Assembly (NCBI RefSeq): GCF_031755915.1
Contig: NC_083382.1
Coordinates: 11,977,001 to 12,041,000 of the forward strand
Source of the DNA: Ziziphus jujuba
Lineage: Eukaryota; Streptophyta; Magnoliopsida; Rosales; Rhamnaceae
Direction of reading: 5' to 3'
Length of the DNA stretch: 64,000 bases
Shown in pieces: positions 55,551 through 64,000 of this stretch; position 1 is the first letter of the stretch, and every line of letters starts with the position of its first letter. The notes below the pieces were generated by a model that searched no databases, was not told the origin of the DNA, and saw only the letters and a program-made list of their open reading frames with translations. The translations under genes and the position numbers were made by a program.

Positions 55551-58210
55551 ATGGACTTTCTACCACTGCTGCATCTTCTTCTCAGCATCATCACTTGCTT
55601 TGCTTCTTTTGGGCAGCCACTTTGCCATAATGATGACAGCGTTGCCTTGTTGGAGTTCAAGAACAGCTTTAATTTAGACAAGTTTGCTTCTACAAATCAT
55701 TTCGCATATCCCAAAGTTTCATCCTGGAGAGTAGAAGAGAACAGAGATTGCTGCTCATGGGATGGTGTGGAGTGCAATACTGACACAGGTCGTGTCGTTG
55801 CTCTAGACCTTACCAGCAGTTTCCTTCACGGTTCTATTAACTCCACCAGCAGTCTTTTCAAGCTTTCCAACTTCAAAGGCTTAACCTTGCTGATAATGAT
55901 TTCAACTTCTCTCATATCCCTTTTAAAATGGGTCATCTTTCAAGGTTAACGAACCTCAACCTATCTCATTCATCTTTTTATGGCCAAGTTCCATTTGAGA
56001 TCTCACGACTCTCTAATCTGTCTTTGCTCGACCTGTAGTCCAATGATTTGGAACTGAAGAGTCCAAATTTGAGTAGGTTGGTTAGAAAGTTAAGAAACCT
56101 GAAACAACTTCATCTTAATTACGTCGACATATCCTCCACAGTGCCGAGCCTTTTGTCAAATTTCTCGTCATTAACATCCTTACTTCTAGATGGGTGCAGC
56201 TTGCACAGTGAGTTCCCAAATGGAATTTTTCAACTTCCACACCTACAAGTCCTTGATTTGTAGAACAACCCTCACCTTATGGGTTATCTACCTGAGTTTC
56301 ACTCTAACAGTTCTCTGGAGGTATTGCTACTTCACAACACAGGTTTTTCTGGAAAAATACCCTCTTCCATTGAAAACCTTCATTTCCTGCATCAGTTAGA
56401 TTTCGGAGCATGTAGGCTTTCAGGGTTGGTTCCGTCTTCGCTTGGTAAACTAACCAAGCTTACTTCTTTGGAACTTTCAGGAAATAATTTTGAGGGAAAT
56501 CAATTCCCTTCTTTTCTTCAAAACCTCACCCAGCTCACCAAGTTATGGCTAAAAGAATGTCAGTTAATTGGTAAAATTCCAGCTTGGCTTGGAAACCTAA
56601 CCCAATTAACAGATGTTGGACTTCATGTAAATAATATGCATGGTCACATCCCATCATCTCTTGGTAAACTAACTAGGCTTACCAATTTGAACCTTGTAGA
56701 AAACAATTTTGAGGGTCAAATCCCTTCTTTTCTTCAAAACCTCACCCAACTCACTGTGTTATGGCTTGGTGACAATCAATTCAACCGTGAAATTCCATCT
56801 TGGTTTGAAACTTTTACCCATTTAACTCAGTTAAATCTTGGAATGAATAAGTTCCATGGTCTTATCCCATCTTCCCTTGGTAGACTAACTAGCCTCATTG
56901 AGTTGGACCTTCAACAAAACAAGTTTGTGGGTCAAATCCCTTCCTTTCTTCGGAACCTCACAAACCTTATATACCTTTCTCTTCAAGACAATGAATTGAG
57001 CGGCTCACTGTACTTTGACATGTTTTGTGGCTTGAAAAATCCGAGTTCCCTTAAATTGCTTGATTTTTCTAATAACCATTTGACTGGCATGCTTCCACAA
57101 TGTTTTGAAAATCTCAACAATAGTCCTTTGATGTTCTTGAAGATGAGTAACAACCGTTTTCATGGTAACATTCCCCATATATGTGCACATGGAAGTAATT
57201 TGAGAATGATTGATCTAAGCCACAATCAGTTCCAAGGACCTTTACCGCACATGTTGGCCAATTGTCTGATGCTTGAAGTTCTCAATCTCGGGAATAATCG
57301 ATTCGATGATGTTTTCCCTTCATGGTTAGGCACTCTTCCAAACTTAAGGCTACTTATACTGCGATCCAACAACCTTCATGGAGTGATAAGGAAGCATAGC
57401 AATTATGGGTCTTCTAGTCTGCATGTTTTTGATCTCTCCAATAATAGTTTAACAGGTAAATTGCCATCTGAATTCTTCAAAAATTTGAAGGCCATGAGAT
57501 TTAGAGATGCTGCCAATTCATCGTATCTTGTGGCAAACTTGGATTATTTTTCGGAGGCTATTTCATGGAACAGGGACATTGCTTTCTCAATAACTATAAC
57601 AAACAAAGGCAGGGTTATGCAGTATGAAAAGATTCAAGAAATTTTTGTTGTCATTGACCTTTCAAGTAACAGATTTGAAGGATCAATTCCAGAGAGTTTG
57701 GGGATCTTACAAGGGCTTCATGTGCTTAACCTTTCAAACAACATTCTCACTGGTAAAATCCCGTCATCCTTGGGAAACATAACGGAGCTTGAATCACTTG
57801 ATCTCTCCAACAACAAGCTCTCAGGATAGATCCCTCTGCAACTTGGACAATTGACATTTCTTGGTGAGTTTAAGGTCGCTCATAACCATCTCACTGGCCC
57901 TATACCCCAGCTGAACCAGCTTAACACATTCGATGTAAGTTCGTATGAGGGGAACATTGGACTATGCGGAATTCCATTGCCAAAAAAGTGTGGAAGTTCA
58001 ATACCACCTTCTCGTTTTGAAGATGAACAAGATTTAGGGTCCGCATTGGTGTTTGAGTGGATCACAATCCTACCAGGATATGTTAGTGGACTAGTAATTG
58101 GAGTGGTTATTGGGCAGATATATGCAACCAAGAAGCATGACTGGTTTGTTAAGACTTTTGGCCAGTGGAAACAAAAACGCAAGAGGAGGAAGATGCAGAC
58201 GTTTCCATGA
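55551..58210 (+). pseudogene. RLP copy 4, receptor-like protein with frameshift, stops and LRR loss
   Basis: ATG 55551 starts a signal peptide (DFLPLLHLLLSIITCFASF), CHNDDSVALLEFKNSF and the LRRNT motif DCCSWDGVECN. A 1-bp deletion near 55,873 shifts the frame. In-frame stops follow near 56,036 (TAG) and 56,261 (TAG). A long frame from 56,279 holds about 20 LRRs, the island domain (ITNKGRVMQYEKIQE) and later LRRs and ends in TAG at 57827-57829, where other copies read GHIP. The last part, to TGA 58208, encodes LCGIPLPKKC, an acidic stretch, the GYVSGLVIGVVIG membrane span and a basic tail. Compared with copy 3 about 130 residues are missing without a frame change after the FDMFCGLKN motif. 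It cannot encode a full receptor. Confidence 0.9.
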
Positions 58211-58825
58211 AGATATTGAAGCTCAGGCAATATGTCATAAAAATTTAAAGTTTTCCGTAACTTGTATTCTCTTTTATTATTATTATTATTATTATTATTT
58301 AGCTAGAGTTGCTTAAAGTTCTATTTTGGTTTTGTTTAGGCTATATCTCATAATGTTATATATAAACCAGTTGGCTCCACAGAAGTTTCCCTTTTTTTTT
58401 TTTTTTTTTTTTTTTTTCCTTTTTGGTTTTTTTTAATGGTAGTAAATTACACGGTGAAATTCTAAATAGAAGTCTAAGATGACAATTCTCGATTTATTTT
58501 CTTTTTGTGGGGGACAGGGTAAAAAAAGAAAAGACATTTTTCTTTCAATCGCTTATTTGATTTTTTTGCGTCTATTTTTTTTTTTTTAATTGCATATTGC
58601 CTCTATCAAAGCAAAAATACGTAAATACCAATATGAGATATTTCCAGTGCAATTCCATCCATATCCAAGAAGAGATATTCACAACACAATCAGTGGGTAT
58701 GAGATCCATTATATATAGAAAAATGGTGGATTGAAAAACAAACTCTCTTTCTCTCTGTTTGCAATCAATCAGATCCATATCTTTCTACTACTGTGAACTA
58801 GGAAGACCTACCACATACACAAAGC
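58211..58825. other. Spacer between RLP copy 4 and CNL relic
   Basis: Shared RLP 3' flank, an (ATT)n tract at about 58,274-58,300, a T run of about 28 bases at 58,390-58,417, and a TATATATAG box near 58,709 that may have served the CNL gene. No other gene. Confidence 0.5.
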
Positions 58826-60466
58826 ATGGCTTCGGAAGTGGTTGGTGGAGCTTTCCTATCTGCTTCCCATCAGCTGCTGTTTGATAGGATGGCTTCAAAG
58901 CAGGTGGTTGACTTCATTCGTGAAAAAGAATGTGGATTATGATCTGCTGAACAAGTTGAAGTTCAAGTTATCGTCCCTTGATAAAGTGTTGGATGATGCT
59001 GAGAAGAAGCAACTCTCTGACCCAGCTGTGAGGAAATGGCTGAATGAGCTCAAATACACATACTACAATACAGAGGACTTGGTGTATGAGATCAACACCG
59101 AAGCTTTACGATGCGAGATCAATGGTAAACCTCCTCATCTATTCAGCTTCTTATCTACTAGATCTTATGCTAAATCTAATGCTAAGCAAATAAACCAAAG
59201 GATAGCCAAGATCCTTGGCACACTTGAATCTATTGTGCAAGAAAAGGATCAAATTGGTTTGAACGCAGGTGTTGAAAATAAATCTTCACCTAGACCAATA
59301 ATAGCACCATCTTTGGAAGATGAATCTAATATTTATGGTAGGGATGCTGATAAAGAGGCCATTTTTAAGTTGCTGCTATCGGATAATAAAGATTCAGATA
59401 CTTGTAATAAAATATCTGTAATTCCTATTGTAGGCATGGGTGGGTTGGGCAAGACCACCCTTGCTAGGCTCGCTTACAATGATGTCCAAGTAAACAACTT
59501 ATTTGACATCAAAGTGTGGATTATAGTATCTGATGAGTTTGATGTTCTTGACTTAACAAAAAGAATTCCCAAAGAGATCAATCCGCCAACATCCTCTATC
59601 GATATCGAGGAGCTATACAGCTTTCAGCTCGAACTGAAAAAGGTTTTGAAAGACAAAAAGTTTCTCTTGGTCCTTGATGATGTTTGGAACAGGAATTATG
59701 ACCGCTGGAATGCATTGAGGACTTCGCTTTAATTTGCAGCATGCGGAAGTAAGATTATCGTGACAACACGTAGTCAAGATAGTGGATTGAAGATGGGCAG
59801 CGTTCCAAATTATTGTCTTCAAATAATATCAGATGAAGATGGCTGGAAATTATTTAAAAAACACGTATTCAGTAATAATAATAATGCAGAGCCAAGTGGA
59901 TATCCAGATATAGAAGTAATTGGTAAAGAAATTGTTGAAAAATGTAAATGTCTCCTTTTAGCAATAATTTCTCTTGGTGGTCTTTTGCGCTCCAAACTTA
60001 ATCCCAAAGAGTGGGAAAAATACTAGAGAATGACATATGGGGTTTGATTGGTGAAAAGGAGTGTGATATTCTTCCAACTCTATGGTTGAGCTATTATTAT
60101 TTGCCAGTGCATCTAAAATGTTGCTTTGCTTACTGCTCCATTTTTCCTAAAGATTATACGTTTGAAGAAGAAAGATTAATTTTATTGTGGATGGCAGAGG
60201 ATCTTCTGCAACCACGACAAAATATGAATTTAGAAGAAGTTGGAGATGAATACTTTAGTGATCTAGTGTTAAGGTCATTCTTTCAAGGCAAGACGACTTT
60301 ATTTTTTATGCATGATCTTATGAATGATTTGGCTAGTTATGTTTCAGGTGAATTCTGTTTGAGATTAGATGACAATCATTCAAAAATTCTTTCAAGAAAT
60401 GCTTGCCATTCATCACATATGAGTTTTGACAAAAGATTCAAGAATTTAGAGGCTTTTTTGGAAAAT
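58826..60466 (+). pseudogene. CC-NB-ARC (CNL) resistance gene, truncated before the LRR
   Basis: ATG 58826 opens MASEVVGGAFLSAS, the usual start of RPP13-like CNLs. A frame change near 58,925 leads into the coiled-coil domain (VLDDAEKKQLSDPAVRKWL, with the EDLVYEI form of the EDVID motif), then NB-ARC: P-loop VGMGGLGKTTLA, kinase-2 FLLVLDDVW, an in-frame TAA at 59730, RNBS-B GSKIIVTTR, a changed GLPLA site (CLLLA), a second frame change near 60,020, [17 protein letters not shown] and the MHD-type [10 protein letters not shown]. Homology ends at about 60,466, where the sequence becomes the RLP copy 6 promoter; the LRR domain is gone. Intact family members are cytosolic immune receptors that bind ADP/ATP. 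This one is non-functional. Confidence 0.93.
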
Positions 60467-60709
60467 AAGTTTTTCCCTACAAATTTTTTATATTGATAAA
60501 TGAAACAGTACCTTCCTCTGTTTCATTTTTATTAATTTTTTGTTAGTGTTTAACAGTCCAACATTATCTGCTAGTCCAAAACCGTGTTTTTATTTTTTCA
60601 CGGCTTGGCCATCCATCCCAACTCCATTGTTGCCTATAAAACTGACCTCCGTTTCCCTCCCTAGTCCCACCATCAACATAAAACACTAATTTCCTCAAAA
60701 AAACAAAAC
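60467..60709 (+). promoter_or_regulatory. RLP copy 6 upstream region with TATA box
   Basis: Starts at TTTTTCCCTACAAATTTTTT, matching 26,000 upstream of copy 3, directly after the CNL relic. TATAAAA at 60635-60641, about 70 bp before the ATG. Confidence 0.7.
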
Positions 60710-62617
60710 ATGGTATTTCTACCGCTGCTTCATCTGCTTTTTATAGTCATCACTTGCTTCGCTTATTTTGTGCAGCCACTTTGCCATAATGATGACAGCG
60801 TAGCCTTGTTGGAGTTCAACAACAGCTTTATTATAGGCTAGTTTGCTTCTACAGATCCTTTTGCATATCCCAAAGTGTCATCCTGGAGACTAGAAGGTAA
60901 TAGAGATTGCTGCTCATGGGATGGCATAGAGTGCGATGCTGACACCGGTTGTGTCGTTGCTCTAGACCTTAGCAGCAGTTTCCTTCATGCTTCAATAAAC
61001 TCCACCAGCACTAAACCTCTTAAACCTTACTCAACTTCAAAGCCTTAACCGTGCTGATAATGATTTTAACTTCTCTCATATCCCTTCTGCAATGGGTCAT
61101 CTTTCAAGGTTAACATATCTCAACCTTTCTCATTCATCTTTCTATGGTCAAGTACCATTTGAGATCTGAGGACTCTCAAATCTATCTTTCCTTGATCTGT
61201 CTTACAATGATTTGGAATTCAAGAGTCCAAATTTGAGTAGGTTGGTTAGAAATTTAATAAACTTGAAACAACTTCATCTTACTTATGTTGACATATCCTC
61301 CACAGTGCCTAGCTTTTTCGCAAATTTCTCTTCATTAACGTCCTTACTTTCAAGTGATTGCGGATTGCAAGGTGAGTTCCCAATTGAAAATTTTCAACTT
61401 CCAAACCTTCAAGTTCTTAATTTGAGGAACAACCCTGGTCTTACTGGCAATCTACCTGAATTTCACTCTAATAGTTCTTTTCAGGCATTGCTACTTTACA
61501 ACATAAGTTTTTCTGGAAAAATCCCCCTTTCCTTTGAAAACCTTTATTTCATGCTTCAGTTAGATTTTGGAGCTTGTAGGCTTTCAGGTTGGTTCCATAT
61601 TCACTTGGTAAACTAACCAGGCTTACTTTTTTGGACCTTTCAGAAATAATTTTGAGGGAAATCAATTCCTTTCTTTTCTTCAAAACCTCACCTAGCTCAC
61701 CACCTTGTAGCTAACAATATGTCAGTTAACTAGTGAAATTCCAGGTTGGCTTGGAAAACTTACCCAATTAACTAATCTTGGACTTTATACGAATAATTTG
61801 CATGGTCATATCCCATCATCGCTTGGTAAACTAACAAGCCTCACCTATTTGGACCTTGCAGCAAATAATTCTGAAGGGCAAATCCCTTTTTTTTGGGGAA
61901 ACCTCACCCAACTCGCTATGTTATTGCTTGATGGTATTCAATTCACAGGTGAAATTCCATTTTGGTTTGAAACTTTTACCCTTTTAAATCATCTAAATCT
62001 TGGACAGTATAAATTGCATGGTCTTGTCCCATCTTCCCTTGGTAGACTAACTAGCCTCACTTATTTGGACCTTTCAACTAACAGTTTCAAGGGCCGCATC
62101 CTTTGTTTTCTTCAAAACCTCACAAACCTTCAATACCTTTCTCTTCATGACAATAAATTGAGTGGCACACTGAACTTTGACATGTTTCTTGGCATGAAAA
62201 ATCCAAACACACTTTTATTAGGGCATAACAAGTTGTCTAAATTTGTCCAAACTAGCAAAATGAATGCGACTGTTCCAAGGTTCCAAAGTTTAGACTTGAG
62301 TTCAAGCAATTTAACCAAATTCCCTGATTTTTTAAGGTATCAAGATAGATTAGAGTGGTTGGCTTATATGGAAACAAGATACACGGTCAAGTACCCAAAT
62401 GGATATGGAACATGAGCACAGAGATGATGGCCAATGTGGACATTTCTAACAACTCCTTGACAGGCTTTGAACAAACTCCAGTTTTCATTGCTTGGGTTCA
62501 CTTAATCAGCTTAGATCTCTCATTCAACAAACTAAAAGGCCTGTTACCAATTCCTCCACCGTCCATCATGGACTACCATGTCTCAAACAAAAAACTGACT
62601 GGAAAAATTTCACCTTT
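60710..62617 (+). pseudogene. RLP copy 6, receptor-like protein cut by an LTR
   Basis: ATG 60710 encodes a signal peptide (VFLPLLHLLFIVITCFAYF) and CHNDDSVALLEFNNSF, then TAG at about 60,839. Further stops and frame changes occur near 61,010 (small insertion), 61,167 (TGA), 61,585 (1-bp loss), 61,695 and 62,360 (1-bp loss). LRRs continue to the VSNKKLTGKIS motif. At 62,618 the gene is interrupted by the same TGACAGGAC-type LTR end that cuts copy 1, so island, membrane span and tail are missing or outside the window. It is closest to copy 3, and it keeps the 34 bp that copy 3 lost near 28,045. Confidence 0.9.
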
Positions 62618-64000
62618 TGACAGGACTCGCCCCGGGAACCCTCCCAGGATCTCCTGGGTGGTCCTACCTAGTGAAGTTCCACCGGATAGTACCTAGAGAA
62701 TATCCAATGAAGTTCCACCGGACAGTACCTAGAGAATATTCAATGGAACCTCACTCAAAATGTGGACAATCGATCACAAGCATTATCAATAATACCTCAA
62801 TATATATAAATATAAAAATAAATCCACAACGTCATAAGGTCCACAACCGGCTTACTATACTATAGGCCATAACTACCCATATAAGTATCATGGTCTCTAT
62901 TGAGTCCATATTTAAAATCAGAACATTCTAAAAGTGCCAACGAAGTTTAGGAGTACAAACAAGTAATAAATAACTCTAGAAGATAATGATAAATAAAGAA
63001 AGGATAAGTACGACTGCTGTCGTGGAAGGAACAAAGTAATAAGTTGTGTATGAGGTAGACTGCTACTAGCTACCTGGGCCTAGGGAAATGAATTTTAAAA
63101 CAAATAAAATGTGAGATAAGGGAATCTTAGTGAGTGGCATAGTATAATATAAAAATAATAATTTATTTTCGTAAAAATCTTTCTCTCAAGACTTCTCGTT
63201 CCACTCGTTTGAAGTGTTCCCCATTTAAAAATCATTTTTAAAAACCCAAACTTGTATCCTAATGTAATATCATAAAAACTGATGCTCAAAAGTATAAACG
63301 AACGATCATTATAATATTATAAAATATCTCAAATCAAGATATAAATATTTGAGCATAAAATATAATAAACACAGTTCTACCAAATATTTATGAAAATGCA
63401 GTAATGATCATAATATTTGAAAATCAATAATGTACTCAAACTGTATAGAATGTACCAATCGATGCACCAATTGTAAACTGTGGGATATACTCACCTCACG
63501 AGCCTCAATATAGGAAAAGCATTGTGGAAATAATAAACTATAAGGACGTACCCAATCTCATGGTCCGTGGCAATAAATATCCTATGGGCTGAACCCAACC
63601 TCACGGTACCGTGACAATAATAACCTGTGGGATAAATCCAACCTCACGGTCCGTGGCAATAACATCCTGTGGGCTGAACCCAACTTCATGGTACCATGAC
63701 AATAATAATCTGTGGGATAAACCCAACCTCAGAGTCCGTGGCAATAATATCCTATGGGTTGAACCCAACATCACGATACCGTGGCAAAAACCAGAGCGCT
63801 GTAATATAATATAATATAATAACGATCTAAGGTATTGGCACTACATGGTACATCAATTTAAAAATAACCAATATAGTATTCTTAAAACAATCTTGTAAGG
63901 TCATATATACTTTTCCCAAACGATACTATATCATAAAACATAATTTAATATTTAAATTTCACCGCTTATTTAAATATTTCAAAATTTTTAAATCATCATT
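62618..64000 (-). mobile_element. Second gypsy-like LTR, running off the window
   Basis: Starts TGACAGGACTCG at the RLP break and follows 10,488-11,910 along its whole visible length. A tandem duplication of about 36 bp with AAGTTCCACCGGA near the start (about 62,673-62,745) is not in the other copy. No coding domain visible; the element continues beyond 64,000. Confidence 0.72.
63480..63790. repeat. Alternating ~44-bp tandem repeat in second LTR
   Basis: Same alternating units as 11,284-11,700 (GTGGGATAAACCCAACCTCA-type and GGGCTGAACCCAAC-type). Copy number is lower here. Confidence 0.85.

Noticed and set aside
1..64000. tRNA and rRNA genes
   Set aside because: No cloverleaf with A/B boxes or rRNA-like stretch was recognised by eye; a covariance-model scan would be needed to exclude them fully.

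Overview
This is nuclear DNA of a flowering plant, most likely a woody rosid eudicot. I infer this from the very AT-rich sequence, spliced genes with GT-AG introns, plant-only transposon families (CACTA, MULE, PIF/Harbinger, Ty1/copia) and Cf-9/HcrVf-like receptor-like protein (RLP) genes. The species cannot be named from the sequence. The window is a decayed immune-receptor cluster that has been heavily invaded by mobile elements. Six RLP copies and one coiled-coil NB-LRR (CNL) gene are present, all on the + strand, and every one is broken by stops, frameshifts, deletions or insertions. The only gene that reads cleanly from end to end is a six-exon VPS24 (CHMP3, ESCRT-III) gene at 45.25-47.81 kb. 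Layout: 1-8,507 is the inner part and right end of a CACTA element, with subterminal arrays on both sides of a frameshifted TNP2-type transposase. 8,508-20,426 is RLP copy 1, split by a gypsy-like LTR (10,488-about 15,058), which itself holds about 2.3 kb of organelle-like DNA with plastid ycf2 and ndhB pieces, and by a minus-strand Ty1/copia element (15,524-20,219) with GGTAC target duplications. 21,212-21,393 is a small Mutator-type MITE. 22,351-23,605 is RLP copy 2 (5' part only). 24,180-25,690 is an array of roughly 425-bp intergenic units. 26,255-29,299 is RLP copy 3, full length but with two frameshifting deletions. 31,062-36,304 is a nearly complete PIF/Harbinger element with TTA target duplication, a Myb-like gene and a DDE transposase gene. 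39,688-41,555 is a hAT-like remnant. 43,047-43,719 is RLP copy 5 (5' part). 44,855-53,058 is an 8.2-kb block with matching inverted ends that holds both VPS24 and a MULE transposase; its two flanks are contiguous in a related sequence near 37.5 kb, so the block looks like an insertion. 55,551-58,210 is RLP copy 4. 58,826-60,466 is the CNL pseudogene, cut off before its LRR region by a junction into the promoter of RLP copy 6 (60,710-62,617). RLP copy 6 is in turn cut by a second gypsy-like LTR that runs off the window. The RLP copies share upstream sequence, a TATA box, 3' UTR and intergenic spacers, so the cluster grew by duplicating gene-plus-spacer modules, and the differences between modules date and map the insertions. 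The strongest candidate for something new is the MULE-bounded block carrying an intron-containing ESCRT-III gene. Next are the CNL/RLP junction, the organelle DNA trapped inside an LTR, and the copia element with non-canonical LTR ends and a palindromic scar in its reverse transcriptase.
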